NCBI GenBank assembly: GCA_017051695.1
Contig: JAFIDK010000007.1
Location: 186,001-250,000, forward strand
DNA length: 64,000 bases
Direction of reading: 5' to 3'
Source: Algoriphagus aestuarii
GTDB lineage: Bacteria > Bacteroidota > Bacteroidia > Cytophagales > Cyclobacteriaceae
The translations under genes and the position numbers were made by a program. Below the pieces are notes generated by a model. That model was not told the origin of the DNA, ran no database searches, and saw only the letters and a list, made by a program, of their open reading frames with translations. Positions within the stretch are counted from its first letter, which is position 1. The number at the start of each line of letters is the position of its first letter. This document shows, piece by piece, positions 1-9,608 of this stretch.

Positions 1-2356
1 AAATGATCAAATATTGAAAAATAATCATCGGTGTTTTGGTCATGTAATAACTGGATGGTGCAAATCTGAATTCAATTTCATGCTCACCTGAAGGAATATT
101 CAATCCTCTTAAAAGGTAGTCTGTACGGAGAATGGTGGTTTCATTGCCATCAATTGTGGCTATCCATCCGGCAGGGTAATAGATTTCAGAAAATACTGCC
201 AATCCTTCTTGACTCATATTTGCTGAATATTTCAAGTGATTTGGGGCATAAGAAAGAAGCTCTATGGAGCCTTCTCCCGCATTGATGGAACCGAATTCTT
301 GGGTGTTGACTGTTGCCGTTTCCTGTGTGTTAATTTCTCCCAAAACGTCAATTTCCTCTTGATTAGTGCCTACTGTCCTAATGGTAGAAGGTATCCAAGC
401 GGCACCGTTTGCAGATGGGTTTTCAAAAACGGAATTGGCTGCATTTCCGGCTATGATATATTTCGTATTGAGCATGTTGAAAGCCTGGATTCCTTCGAAG
501 TCAAAGTCTCCTTCCTGTGCTTTTGTTACAAAATCATTCAGTTCATTTGATAATCTATAATCGATCAAATCTTGAAATCTTCGCAATTTGGCTCCATGAT
601 AGCCGCCGATGGCATGGAATCTATAACTGGCTTTGCCTGCAGCTGTTAATCCTTCTGTCAAATCCAGCACTCTGAAATAGGAGTTGTCTTTTAGGATTTC
701 TGCATCTGCAGGCGTTTCTGTAAAATAAGATTTTGATGGATTGTCCTGAAAAGAATCTCCATTAAGGTAAGGTCTATTGATCGTCCAAAGGTCAAATAAA
801 ACCAATACAAAAAGCCCGGCACCTAGGATCAACTCATTGATTTTTTCTTTAAGAGCAAAGAATATCAGTGCAAAAGCTGCTGCTATAAAACCGAGGCTTT
901 TTAATGCACTAGCTTGAAGCATGGACTTCCTGTCCTCCCTCAAAGCTCCCACTAACCAATCTGGTAATCCTTGATCTGCAGCTCCTTCAAATCTGAACAT
1001 TCCTGCGCCTATGATAAACAAAAGGATCAAGCCACCTGTCACAGCTCCAGCTAAATATAAAGGTTTGGTTTTTTGCTCTTGGATTAGCTTTTCCAAGGAA
1101 ATCATTCCCAAAATCGGAATGGCAAATAAGGTCATTCCCAATGCCATGGAGACAGCCCTGAATTTGTTGTATCCAGGTAGAATGTCAAACAGCAGGTAAT
1201 TAAACCAAGAGAGGTTTTTGCCCCATGAGAGCATCAAAGAAAGGATGATGATCGCTCCGAAAGTGATGAGAGATTGTTTCGGAGCTGCCCAAAAGCCTAA
1301 AATGGCCAGAAAGACCAAAATCACACCACCATAAATAGGTCCTCCGGTAAAAGGCTGATCGCCCCAATAAGTTGGTGCACCTTGTACAAAACCATTGATC
1401 TGAGCAGGATCCAGTCCTTGTTGACGAAGGGCTTTTTCCGAAGCTGAGTTTTTTGGCAAGGGTGTGTTGGATCCGCCTCCGTAAAAATCCGGAATCAAAA
1501 AGGTGAAAGATTCCATGATTCCATTCGACCAACCAAAAGCATACTCTTTGTCAAGTCCTGCTGATTTGGATTCGATCGTTACTTCTCCTCTTGTTGAATA
1601 TTTTGTGTATTCAAATGCAGTGGCTAATCTTCCAATGTTTCCTCCCAAGGCGAGAATTGCACCAATGAGTAGGATGCCTAGGGTTTTTGCAAGGTTAGGA
1701 AGTCCTTCTTTTTTCCATTCAAAAACCAACCTGACCACTACGTAAATAGCGCTTATCAAAAAGGTATAGTAAATGATCTGAACGTGGTTGAACTTAAATT
1801 GAAGAAGTAGTCCAAGTGCCAAAATTGCGGCACCCAAAACCCTCTTTTTTTCAAATGCCAGATGGATACCTAAAATCACGACTGGAATGAGGCATTCAGC
1901 CCATATTTTAGCATTATGCCCTGCTGCTAGACTGAGTAGGTTATAGGTATTAAAAGCAAAAGCTAAACTTCCCAATATGGCAAATGCCGGTCTAACCCGA
2001 AATGATAATAACAGCACATACATGGCGACCATCCCAAGGAAGAGTCCATTTACTGGATGGGGTAAACCTAAAGTTAAGACCGAAACCACAGCATTTGTGA
2101 TGTCTCCCGGAAACTCCAAACTGATAAAATACGCTGGCATCCCGCCAAACATGCTATTAGTCCATAAAGCTTCTTCTCCTGTAGATTCTCTGAAATCCAA
2201 CGCCTCCTTTGCGGAGCCTTCCCACTTTAAAATATCTCCTTGAAAAATAACTTGGTTTTCAAAAACAACCGGAGAGAAATAAAGTGCTACAATCGCATAA
2301 AACAGAGCAATTCCAATAGCATGTGGGAGTATGTCTTTTTTAAAATCTATCGCCAT
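1..2356 (-). CDS. YfhO family membrane protein (3' end beyond window)
   Basis: An open frame of 785 codons runs from an ATG at 2356 to the window edge without a stop, so the C-terminus is missing. It begins MAIDFKKDILPHAIGIALF and has many hydrophobic segments in its first two thirds, with a soluble part near the end. The segment YYPAGWIATIDG near the visible end fits the YfhO family, large multi-span proteins of Bacteroidetes and Firmicutes. In Firmicutes some are tied to glycosylation of cell-surface polymers; the role in Bacteroidetes is not settled. The upstream neighbour ffh is divergent, so this gene has its own promoter. The family call rests on recognition of the translated sequence and is fairly sure; the function is not. 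Confidence 0.85.
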   Translation of the reverse strand, partial: MAIDFKKDILPHAIGIALFYAIVALYFSPVVFENQVIFQGDILKWEGSAKEALDFRESTGEEALWTNSMFGGMPAYFISLEFPGDITNAVVSVLTLGLPHPVNGLFLGMVAMYVLLLSFRVRPAFAILGSLAFAFNTYNLLSLAAGHNAKIWAECLIPVVILGIHLAFEKKRVLGAAILALGLLLQFKFNHVQIIYYTFLISAIYVVVRLVFEWKKEGLPNLAKTLGILLIGAILALGGNIGRLATAFEYTKYSTRGEVTIESKSAGLDKEYAFGWSNGIMESFTFLIPDFYGGGSNTPLPKNSASEKALRQQGLDPAQINGFVQGAPTYWGDQPFTGGPIYGGVILVFLAILGFWAAPKQSLITFGAIIILSLMLSWGKNLSWFNYLLFDILPGYNKFRAVSMALGMTLFAIPILGMISLEKLIQEQKTKPLYLAGAVTGGLILLFIIGAGMFRFEGAADQGLPDWLVGALREDRKSMLQASALKSLGFIAAAFALIFFALKEKINELILGAGLFVLVLFDLWTINRPYLNGDSFQDNPSKSYFTETPADAEILKDNSYFRVLDLTEGLTAAGKASYRFHAIGGYHGAKLRRFQDLIDYRLSNELNDFVTKAQEGDFDFEGIQAFNMLNTKYIIAGNAANSVFENPSANGAAWIPSTIRTVGTNQEEIDVLGEINTQETATVNTQEFGSINAGEGSIELLSYAPNHLKYSANMSQEGLAVFSEIYYPAGWIATIDGNETTILRTDYLLRGLNIPSGEHEIEFRFAPSSYYMTKTPMIIFQYLII

Positions 2357-2581
2357 GAAAAAGAAGTTTCGAAGATATGTTAGTTGCGGGCGCAAATTAG
2401 GAATTTAAAGGCAAAGAGTCCTAATAACCGATGTGGCTTGTAGGTAGTATTCAATAGAAACCGCAAAATCTCCCTTTTCCTTTTTTACTCTGGGGTATTC
2501 CAGTTTGGAAATTTCTCTTGTTCAGGCAAAATCTATTTGCAAACACATAAAATGATACTTTCTATCCCTGATGAAAATCAT

Positions 2582-2589
2582 TACTTTTG
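2582..2589 (+). promoter_or_regulatory. -7 box of ffh promoter
   Basis: TACTTTTG matches the Bacteroidetes -7 consensus TAnnTTTG and lies 21 bases before the ffh ATG. The -33 region has only a weak match (CTTTC around 2558). The box overlaps the upstream TTG at 2587, so that codon cannot be the translation start if this promoter is used. Confidence 0.5.
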
Positions 2590-2610
2590 CTGCAAATACC
2601 CGCGATAGGA

Positions 2611-3945
2611 ATGTTTGATAATTTAAGTTTAAAATTAGACCGTGCTTTCAAAACCCTGAAAGGAACCGGTACAATCACAGAAATAAACGTTGCGACGACA
2701 GTCAAAGAGATCAGAAGAGCTTTGATCGATGCCGACGTTAACTATAAAGTAGCTAAGGAAGTAACCGATACCATCAAGCAAGAAGCTTTGGGAAGAGATG
2801 TATTGATCTCTGTATCTCCTGGGCAATTATTGGTAAAAATCACCCAGGAAGAGCTGACTAAACTCATGGGTGGGACTAAAGTAGAGATCAATCTAACAGG
2901 AGATCCATCTGTGGTATTGATTTCTGGTTTGCAAGGTTCCGGTAAAACGACTTTTTCCGGTAAGCTAGCAAGCTTGCTGAAAAGGCAGGGTAGACAAGTG
3001 CTTTTGGTTGCCTGTGATATTTACCGTCCCGCGGCGATTGATCAGTTGAAGGTACTCGGTGAGCAAGTAGGAGTGGAGGTTTATGCAGAGCCTGGAAATA
3101 CCAATGCTTTAGAAATTGCCAATAACGCCATTGCCTACGCTAAAAAATCCGGGAAGAAGACTGTAATTGTCGATACAGCAGGTCGTTTGGCTGTGGATGA
3201 GCAAATGATGCAGGAAATCGAGCAGTTGAAAAAAGCTTTGAATCCTTCTGAAACCTTATTTGTGGTGGATTCCATGACCGGTCAGGATGCAGTGAATACT
3301 GCAAAAACCTTTGACGAGCGTTTGGATTTCAATGGGGTTGTTTTGACCAAATTGGATGGGGATACCCGAGGTGGTGCTGCCATATCTATCCGTCACGTAG
3401 TCAATAAGCCGATCAAGTTTATCTCCACCGGTGAAAAAATGGATAACCTGGATGTTTTCCACCCAGATCGTATGGCCCAGAGAATTTTGGGTATGGGCGA
3501 TGTGATTTCCTTGGTAGAGCGTGCGCAGCAATCTTTTGATGAGGAAGAGGCTAAGAGAATCAATTCAAAAATCCGAACCAATAACTTCAACTTTGATGAT
3601 TTTCTTTCTCAGCTCGAGCAAGTGAAGAAAATGGGTAATATCAAAGATCTGATGGGGATGATTCCAGGTATGGGAAAAGCAATGAAAGGTCTGGATATCG
3701 ATGATGATTCGTTTAAACCAATCGAAGCGATCATAAAGAGCATGACTCCTGCTGAGCGTCAGCAACCAGATATTATTGATGGGAGCAGAAGAAAGCGAAT
3801 TGCAAGTGGATCTGGTAGAACCATCACGGAAGTGAATAATCTGATGAAGCAATTTAGCGATATGCGTAAGATGATGAAGCAGATGAATAAAATGGGTGGT
3901 GCGAAAGCTGCGATGAGCAGATTGATGCCAGGAGGAAAAAGATAA
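2611..3945 (+). CDS. ffh: Signal recognition particle protein Ffh
   Basis: Ffh is the GTPase that binds signal sequences as they leave the ribosome and, with SRP RNA, delivers ribosomes to FtsY at the membrane. The 444-residue protein shows the N-domain helices, then the G-domain: GLQGSGKT (about 107-114), the DTAGR motif, and TKLDGDTRGG (about 245-255). The C-terminal M-domain is rich in methionine (MMKQMNKMGG near the end), as expected for signal-peptide binding. I chose the ATG at 2611, preceded by GATAGGA, because homologues start MFDNLS and the upstream TTG overlaps the promoter. The gene is monocistronic, followed at once by a strong terminator. Confidence 0.97.
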   Translation: MFDNLSLKLDRAFKTLKGTGTITEINVATTVKEIRRALIDADVNYKVAKEVTDTIKQEALGRDVLISVSPGQLLVKITQEELTKLMGGTKVEINLTGDPSVVLISGLQGSGKTTFSGKLASLLKRQGRQVLLVACDIYRPAAIDQLKVLGEQVGVEVYAEPGNTNALEIANNAIAYAKKSGKKTVIVDTAGRLAVDEQMMQEIEQLKKALNPSETLFVVDSMTGQDAVNTAKTFDERLDFNGVVLTKLDGDTRGGAAISIRHVVNKPIKFISTGEKMDNLDVFHPDRMAQRILGMGDVISLVERAQQSFDEEEAKRINSKIRTNNFNFDDFLSQLEQVKKMGNIKDLMGMIPGMGKAMKGLDIDDDSFKPIEAIIKSMTPAERQQPDIIDGSRRKRIASGSGRTITEVNNLMKQFSDMRKMMKQMNKMGGAKAAMSRLMPGGKR

Positions 3946-3949
3946 ACAA

Positions 3950-3976
3950 AAAAGGAGCTGAAAAGCTCCTTTTTTG
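3950..3976 (+). terminator. Rho-independent terminator of ffh
   Basis: Arms AAAAGGAGCT and AGCTCCTTTT around a GAAA loop, followed by T residues, five bases after the ffh stop codon. Confidence 0.9.
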
Positions 3977-3980
3977 TTTA

Positions 3981-4096
3981 AGTTCATCCATTTCCCTAAA
4001 AACTCCAGGAAAGCCTCTTTGTATTTATTTCCAACAGCAATGCTGTGAACCCCATCTTGGATGACATTATTAAAAACTGAATCGATGTGATACAAT
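3981..4096 (-). pseudogene. Relic of a LytTR response-regulator gene (last 38 codons)
   Basis: These 116 bp align without gaps to 4848-4963, the 3' end of the intact response-regulator gene next door, at about 85% identity counted by eye. Read on the minus strand they encode HIDSV, then IAVGNKYKEAFLEFLGKWMN, against IAVGDNYKDAFLEFLGKWMN in the intact protein. The frame has no stops or indels, but the original stop codon is gone: the frame reads through into the ffh terminator and then antisense to ffh. Similarity ends abruptly at 4096, so the receiver domain and most of the LytTR domain are missing. It is best read as what remains of a second copy after deletion. Function is unlikely. Confidence 0.85.
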
Positions 4097-4294
4097 ATTT
4101 TTACAATACCGAGAAGGGAACTATTATTCTAATTTGACCTCGTTTTCCAATTTCATATTAGAGCTGTGGCAAATCTATTGCTTAAAAAATTCTTTATAAA
4201 ACTGTAGCGTTTTATGTTTTTTGGGAGTCTTGTCAGTGATTTTGATTTACTTTTTTCAAACTAAATAATATATTTAACTCAAACTACTAGAATT

Positions 4295-4774
4295 ATGAAA
4301 CTAAGACTATTCTCTTTAATCGCATTGGTAGGTATTGTCTTCAGCTGTAAAGACGTGCAGGAGCCCTCTCCGAATAGCAGAATTGAAGGAGTTTACGAGT
4401 TTGTAAGTGAAGGAAATAATGGTTGGAGTGAGAAAAAATTCAATTTTGTGGATTTGATGGAATTTAACTCTGATGGAACGGTAACAGGGGAGGGGTATAC
4501 AACAGAAATAGGTTCTGACGAAATATTAGGTTACCGAAGTTATTTTTCTGGTACGTATTCCATTTCTGGAGACATAGTAACTATAAATTATAGTAAGTCC
4601 TATTTCATGGGGATCGCTGATATAAATTATTTACCAAAAGAGGATTTGACGCTTGCTCAAGTAGCTGATAATATTGGAAGTTTTTCAATTTTAGAAAACT
4701 ATTCCGAACTAATGTCAATCTGTCCAAATAATGGAGCTTGCGGAACTCCAATTTCTTTTATGAGGGTTGAATAA
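4295..4774 (+). CDS. Small lipoprotein, lipocalin-like (unassigned)
   Basis: A 159-residue protein with a short hydrophobic leader ending in a lipobox (VFSC, Cys about 18), so probably a lipid-anchored envelope protein. After the anchor come RIEGVYEFVSEG, FNSDGTVTGEG and GTYSISGDIVTINY, a pattern of beta strands with a starting GxYxF that resembles the lipocalin-like lipoproteins common in Bacteroidetes. Two cysteines near the end (ICPNNGACG) might form a disulfide. It lies between the LytTR relic and the intact LytTR gene. No ligand can be named. Confidence 0.7.
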   Translation: MKLRLFSLIALVGIVFSCKDVQEPSPNSRIEGVYEFVSEGNNGWSEKKFNFVDLMEFNSDGTVTGEGYTTEIGSDEILGYRSYFSGTYSISGDIVTINYSKSYFMGIADINYLPKEDLTLAQVADNIGSFSILENYSELMSICPNNGACGTPISFMRVE

Positions 4775-4794
4775 CAGGTATTTACTAAAAAGAG

Positions 4795-4828
4795 AAAAAG
4801 ATTGTTTTTGCTTAAGAACAGTCTTTTT
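4795..4828. terminator. Bidirectional terminator
   Basis: AAAAAGATTGTT and AACAGTCTTTTT pair with one G-U wobble around a 10-base loop. It lies between the converging lipoprotein (+) and response-regulator (-) genes. Confidence 0.75.
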
Positions 4829-4845
4829 GATTTTTAATAAAGGGT

Positions 4846-5592
4846 TCAATTCATCCATTTTCCTAAAAACTCCAGGAATGCATCTTTGTAATTATCTCCG
4901 ACAGCAATGTTGTGATTTCCTATTTGGATGACATTTTTAGAAACTGAATCGATGTGATCCAATGCCACGATAAAAGAGCGATGGACTCGCATAAACTGGT
5001 GAGCAGGCAAAAGCTCCTCCATATTTTTCAAGCTTGTAAGCGAAAGCAAAGGATTGGGCTTAGAGAGCAAATGGACTTTCACATAGTCTTTGTATGCTTC
5101 GACGCAAGCGATGTCTTTCAGCATTACTTTTACTAATTGGTATTCCACTTTTAAGAAAATGTACTCCGGTGTGGAGGTTTCAGAAGTGGAAATTGCAGTT
5201 GGTTTCGTGGAATTTAACCTCTCAAAATAACTAAAGGCCTTGGTTGCTGCATTTAAAAATTCCTCGTAGCTGTAGGGTTTCAATAGGTAATCAAGCGCTT
5301 CTACCTTATAACCCTCTATCGCGAATTGGTGGTAAGCCGTCGCAAAAATAATTCTGGTTTTGTCTGAATTTTTCTTCCCGTCTAAAACACGAGCGAGTTC
5401 CATTCCTGATAAATCGGGCATTTGAATGTCCATAAAAATCAGCTGCACCTCATTTTGGTTTATAAATCCAAGCGCTTCAATTCCATTTGAAAATTTCCCG
5501 ATAAGATTTAAAAAAGAGGTCTGCTCAATGAATTTGCTCAGCAAGTCTAACGCTAAAGGCTCATCGTCGATTGCTACACAGTTAAGTTTCAT
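4846..5592 (-). CDS. LytTR-family response regulator
   Basis: A 248-residue DNA-binding response regulator of the LytR/AlgR type. The receiver domain (about 1-120) has the acidic pair D9-D10, the phosphoacceptor D55 in IFMDIQMPDLSG, and the conserved lysine in LKPYSYEEF. A LytTR domain follows (about 145-248), with HRSFIVALDHIDSV and the ending GKWMN. It is the second gene of an operon: its ATG overlaps the stop of the sensor kinase gene (ATGA), so the two are probably translationally coupled. The divergent outer-membrane barrel gene at 6921 is a possible target, but that is inference. A damaged copy of its 3' end lies at 3981-4096. Confidence 0.93.
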   Translation of the reverse strand: MKLNCVAIDDEPLALDLLSKFIEQTSFLNLIGKFSNGIEALGFINQNEVQLIFMDIQMPDLSGMELARVLDGKKNSDKTRIIFATAYHQFAIEGYKVEALDYLLKPYSYEEFLNAATKAFSYFERLNSTKPTAISTSETSTPEYIFLKVEYQLVKVMLKDIACVEAYKDYVKVHLLSKPNPLLSLTSLKNMEELLPAHQFMRVHRSFIVALDHIDSVSKNVIQIGNHNIAVGDNYKDAFLEFLGKWMN

Positions 5593-6662
5593 GCTAAATT
5601 AATAGTGAGATTTACCCAATACTCATTATTAGCCTCGTCTTTTCCAAACTTTAACCGATGCTTTTCAGGATATAGAAGAGAGAGCCTTCGCTGGGTATTT
5701 ACCATTCCTATGCCGTTTTCTTTAGCTTCAGGGCTATCCGATTGTACAGGGAAAATATGATTTCTGGTCTCAAAGAATAAAGTATCACCCATGACCTCCA
5801 GCTTGATTTTTATTTCACATTCTTTCTGACTGCTTACGCCGTGTTTGAATGAGTTTTCCAAAAATGGAAGCAACAACATCGGCGCAACCACTAAGTTTTC
5901 CTTTGGCTCGTCAATGGAAATATTCAATTTCACATTTCCCGTCAATCTCATTTTCATTAATTCGATGTAATCCTGGATGAAATTGACTTCCTTCTTTAAT
6001 AGCGTCTCGTCTTTCTGATTTTCATAGAGTACATATCTCATCATTCTAGACAATTTCAAAAGTGCTTCTTGAGCTTTTTTGACATCCAGATTGGTGAGGG
6101 AATAGATATTATTAAGCGTATTGAAAAAGAAGTGTGGATTGATCTGAGCTTTAAGGTAAGATAGTTCAGTATTGATCCGCTGCTTTTCCATTTCTCTGCG
6201 AAGAGTTTCATCCTTTTGCCACTTTTGCACAGAGGCGACCGAGGTACTGATGCCTATCGATAAAAAGAATAACAAGGAATTGAAGACATCTCCCGAAATA
6301 CGCCTAGGTCCTGGTTTATATACTTTGTCAGGATTGAAGGCTTTGTACATGAGTTCGGGCAGCCCAAGAAGTTCCTCAAAATATATCAGCATTCCTATAA
6401 AACAGACTGCCGCAATAATAATGATGGTGATATAAAGGATCGGCTTGCCCTTCAAAAGGATCTTGGGTACGATCACAAGCATATTCATGTAAAAAGTCAC
6501 TACTAAAAGGAGTGCTAAAAAAGTCTGCTTGATCCAGTATTCATCTGGGATATCGATTCTCCAGCCCAAAGGCGAAAGTAAAAGCAATACCGTGCTGAGC
6601 ATGGACCAGCCAAGTATATGGACTAAAATCGAAATGCGTTTCTTAGAGCTAAATGGGAGCAT
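5589..6662 (-). CDS. LytS-type sensor histidine kinase (His_kinase family)
   Basis: A membrane sensor kinase partner of the LytTR regulator. Four hydrophobic segments fill the first half (starting ILVHILGWSMLSTVLLLL), with no large external domain. Next comes the His_kinase phosphorylation motif LKAQINPHFFFNTLNNIYSL (His about 175), then an ATPase domain with LLLPFLENSFKHG and a GIGMVN motif. I chose the ATG at 6662, which gives 357 residues starting MLPFSSKKR just before the first membrane segment. An in-frame GTG at 6752 would add 30 residues, so the start is uncertain. The stop overlaps the start of the regulator gene by 4 bases. Confidence 0.9.
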   Translation of the reverse strand: MLPFSSKKRISILVHILGWSMLSTVLLLLSPLGWRIDIPDEYWIKQTFLALLLVVTFYMNMLVIVPKILLKGKPILYITIIIIAAVCFIGMLIYFEELLGLPELMYKAFNPDKVYKPGPRRISGDVFNSLLFFLSIGISTSVASVQKWQKDETLRREMEKQRINTELSYLKAQINPHFFFNTLNNIYSLTNLDVKKAQEALLKLSRMMRYVLYENQKDETLLKKEVNFIQDYIELMKMRLTGNVKLNISIDEPKENLVVAPMLLLPFLENSFKHGVSSQKECEIKIKLEVMGDTLFFETRNHIFPVQSDSPEAKENGIGMVNTQRRLSLLYPEKHRLKFGKDEANNEYWVNLTINLA

Positions 6663-6920
6663 AGAACTTATTTTCTGCTTCAAACTAAAGAAAAGTAGCC
6701 TGAATGCTAAAATAAAATCTGCCAATAGTTGGATTACACCTCCAAAACCCACTTTTGAGTGGATAAACCTGTTTATCGGGGATTTCAGGTGTTTTATCCT
6801 GTGTTTTCATGCTTTTGTCGACAAAACAGGCCTTGCCGTCTATTACTCCATGTAAGTGTAAAACATCCTCTGTTGTTTTGTGGTACATATCTGTGTAACG
6901 CAACTCAGCAAATAACTATC

Positions 6921-9458
6921 ATGAAGAAATTATTGTACTTAACCCTGTTTTTCGGCCTTCTTACTTCGGTAAGTGTTTTTTCGCAAACAGCGGCTTCTTC
7001 CAAAAAAACTCCAGCTAGAATTATCGGTGTGGCAAAGGATCAAAATTCTGGAGATCCGGTTTCTTATGCTACAGCAGCATTGTATAAAGCTGGAACAGAA
7101 GAAAATGTCGCTGGTGGTGTAGCAGACGATGAAGGTAAGTTTTTTATCACAGGCATGGAGCCAGGTGAATATACTCTTAAGATCAGTTTCTTAGGTTTTG
7201 AAACCAAATCAGTAGAAAATATTCAAGTTACTTCTACAAATGGTGATGTGGATCTCGGAGAGATTTTAATGGCCGATGAAGGAGTAGCTTTGGAAGAAGT
7301 AACTGTTCAGGGTCAGCGGGAACTTATCGAAGAGCGAGTAGATAGAACGATTTACAAAGCTGAAAATGATAAAACTACTGCTGGTGGCGATGGAACTGAT
7401 GTTTTGAGAAGAGTGCCTATGTTATCTGTTGATTTGGATGGGAATGTGTCTATGAGAGGAAGCAGTAATATTACTGTGTTAATTGATAACAGACCTTCTG
7501 CAATCGCAGCGAGTAGTATCACTGATGCGCTAAAGCAAATTCCTGCAGATGAAATTAAAGCGGTAGAGGTCATTACATCTCCTTCTGCAAGATTCGATGC
7601 AGAAGGAACTTCAGGTGTGATTAACATCGTAACCAAAAAGAACAATCTTCAAGGAATGTCTGCAAATATCCGTACAGGTACAGGTTTGAGAGGAACTGAT
7701 TTTGGGGTAAATGCAAGTGCCAGAAAAGGCAAGTTCGGGTTTACTTTAGGTGGATTTGGAAGAGCAGGTTATAATATCCTTGGAAGCTTTGATAACAAGC
7801 AGGTATTGACAAATGAGGATAATTCTATGTCTACAATTATCCAATCAGCTGAAACAGAAAGAACACACCTATTCGGTAGATATAACTTTGGAGTGGATTA
7901 TGAAATAGACAAATACAATTTCTTAACCGGTGCTGTGAATTTTGGAGTGAGAAACTCAAAGAACTTCCAGGATAATTTTATGACTGAGAGTTACCGTGAC
8001 GGAAATCTAATCAATACCTCTATGAGAGAGACTGATTCAAAGGATAATTCAAATTCTATCGATCTAAGCTTGAACTATACAAGAACTTTCGAAAAGAAGG
8101 GCAAAGAAATCAGTCTATTGACCTTATATAGCAGAGACAGCAGAGAGAGTACTTTTATCAACTCTTTGTTTAATGATGATCTACAAACCATCGATTCTAG
8201 AATTAAAAATGACAACCCAAGCAAAAACGAAGAATTTACAATTCAATTGGATTTTGTGGAGCCACTGGGTAAGGATGGAAAGTCAATCCTGGAATACGGG
8301 GCAAAGAATATCCTGAGAAAAGCAATTTCTGATTTTACCTATTATTCTGCAGAAGGAGCTGATGGGGATTTTGTTTTAAACCCAGATCCAACGATCACCA
8401 ATGCGTTTAATTATGATCAAAATGTAACTGCTGGATATGTTTCTTATACAGCTACCTTATTGAAGAATTATACGATTAAGCCAGGATTGAGATATGAATA
8501 CACCACGATCAATGCAGACTTTAAAACAGAAGAGCAGGTAGATATTCCATCCTATGGTACAATTGTCCCTAGTCTTAACTTAAGCAGAAAATTGGCTAAC
8601 GGAAATTTGATCAAAGCTGCCTATAACAGAAGAATCTCCCGACCGTCTTTGAGATACCTCAATCCAAACCTGGATGTGGTTTCTAACCCAAGACAATGGA
8701 CTCAAGGTACTCCTGATCTAGATCCTGAATTCACAGATAACTACGAACTGGGATACAGTACTTATTTCAAAGAGACCATGTTGAATTTCACTGGATATTA
8801 CAGAAATACCACTGGTTCTATCCAGGCAGTAAGAAATGTCCTGGAAAATGATGTGATTTTCACTACCTATGAGAATATCGGTCAAGAGCAGGCAATCGGG
8901 TTAAACATCTTTACCAATATCAATATCAGCAGTAAATTCTCCTTAAATGGTAGTGTTGAGACGTATTATTCTATTCTGGATAATGGCTTGACAGATCCGA
9001 AATACGCTGCATCTAACGAAGGCTTTGTAGTCTCAGGACGTATGTTTGGTAACTACTCTCTTCCAAAAGATTGGCAGATCCAACTGTTCACTTTTGCTAG
9101 AGGTAGAAGAGTTGAGTTGCAAGGTAGTTCTGGTGGATTCGCCGCTTACGGATTAGGGATCAATAAGCAATTCAATGAGAAAAGAGGAAGTATTGGGTTT
9201 GGTGCAGATAACTTCCTGACAAAGGAGTTTAAAATTAAGAATGAAATTGTCACTCCTACAATTGTACAAAACAGTACAAATGTGATGAGAAACATGAATT
9301 TCAAAATCAACTTCAGTTACAGAATCGGTAAGCTAAGCATGGACCAAAGACAGAGAAGAAAGAAGTCTGTAAATAACGATGATCTAAAAGGTGGAGGCGA
9401 CGGAGGTGATATGAACCAAGGTGGCGGGGCTACCGGAGGAATCAATAACAATAAGTAA
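6921..9458 (+). CDS. TonB-dependent outer-membrane beta-barrel protein
   Basis: An 845-residue outer-membrane protein. It has a signal peptide (MKKLLYLTLFFGLLTSVSVFSQ is in two overlapping pieces: a basic start, a hydrophobic core, then SVFSQ), a carboxypeptidase-regulatory-like domain (IIGVAKDQNSGDPVSYATA, about 33-115), a plug domain (VLRRVPMLSVDLDGNVSMRG; VEVITSPSARFDAEGTSGVI) and a long barrel. This is the outer membrane beta-barrel family that lacks a SusD partner. The C-terminus is a Gly/Asn-rich tail (GGGDGGDMNQGGGATGG). The ATG at 6921 is chosen because the signal peptide begins there; the upstream open frame is not needed. It diverges from the kinase/regulator pair. The cargo is unknown. 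Confidence 0.88.
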   Translation: MKKLLYLTLFFGLLTSVSVFSQTAASSKKTPARIIGVAKDQNSGDPVSYATAALYKAGTEENVAGGVADDEGKFFITGMEPGEYTLKISFLGFETKSVENIQVTSTNGDVDLGEILMADEGVALEEVTVQGQRELIEERVDRTIYKAENDKTTAGGDGTDVLRRVPMLSVDLDGNVSMRGSSNITVLIDNRPSAIAASSITDALKQIPADEIKAVEVITSPSARFDAEGTSGVINIVTKKNNLQGMSANIRTGTGLRGTDFGVNASARKGKFGFTLGGFGRAGYNILGSFDNKQVLTNEDNSMSTIIQSAETERTHLFGRYNFGVDYEIDKYNFLTGAVNFGVRNSKNFQDNFMTESYRDGNLINTSMRETDSKDNSNSIDLSLNYTRTFEKKGKEISLLTLYSRDSRESTFINSLFNDDLQTIDSRIKNDNPSKNEEFTIQLDFVEPLGKDGKSILEYGAKNILRKAISDFTYYSAEGADGDFVLNPDPTITNAFNYDQNVTAGYVSYTATLLKNYTIKPGLRYEYTTINADFKTEEQVDIPSYGTIVPSLNLSRKLANGNLIKAAYNRRISRPSLRYLNPNLDVVSNPRQWTQGTPDLDPEFTDNYELGYSTYFKETMLNFTGYYRNTTGSIQAVRNVLENDVIFTTYENIGQEQAIGLNIFTNINISSKFSLNGSVETYYSILDNGLTDPKYAASNEGFVVSGRMFGNYSLPKDWQIQLFTFARGRRVELQGSSGGFAAYGLGINKQFNEKRGSIGFGADNFLTKEFKIKNEIVTPTIVQNSTNVMRNMNFKINFSYRIGKLSMDQRQRRKKSVNNDDLKGGGDGGDMNQGGGATGGINNNK

Positions 9459-9561
9459 TAAACCAATTATTGGGGTCTTCTAAGTAGAAGGCTCCAATAA
9501 TTAAAAATATAATTGAGAATATCTCAAAAGACTTTTATAGATAGATTGGGTAATAGTAATG

Positions 9562-9594
9562 AAAAAAACCGGCCTTTTTGAGACCGGTTTTTTT
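9562..9594. terminator. Bidirectional terminator
   Basis: Arms AAAAAAACCGG and CCGGTTTTTTT around an 11-base loop. It separates the converging barrel gene (+) and pyruvate dehydrogenase gene (-). Confidence 0.9.
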
Positions 9595-9608
9595 GTGCTT
9601 AAATCAGA

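Noticed and set aside
2587-2610. Upstream TTG start for ffh
   Set aside because: It overlaps the -7 box TACTTTTG and adds eight residues not found in Ffh; the ATG at 2611 has a GATAGGA before it.
3565-4095. Long minus-strand frame running from the LytTR relic through the ffh gene
   Set aside because: It is the relic plus antisense of ffh after the lost stop codon; the ffh part shows no protein-like features.
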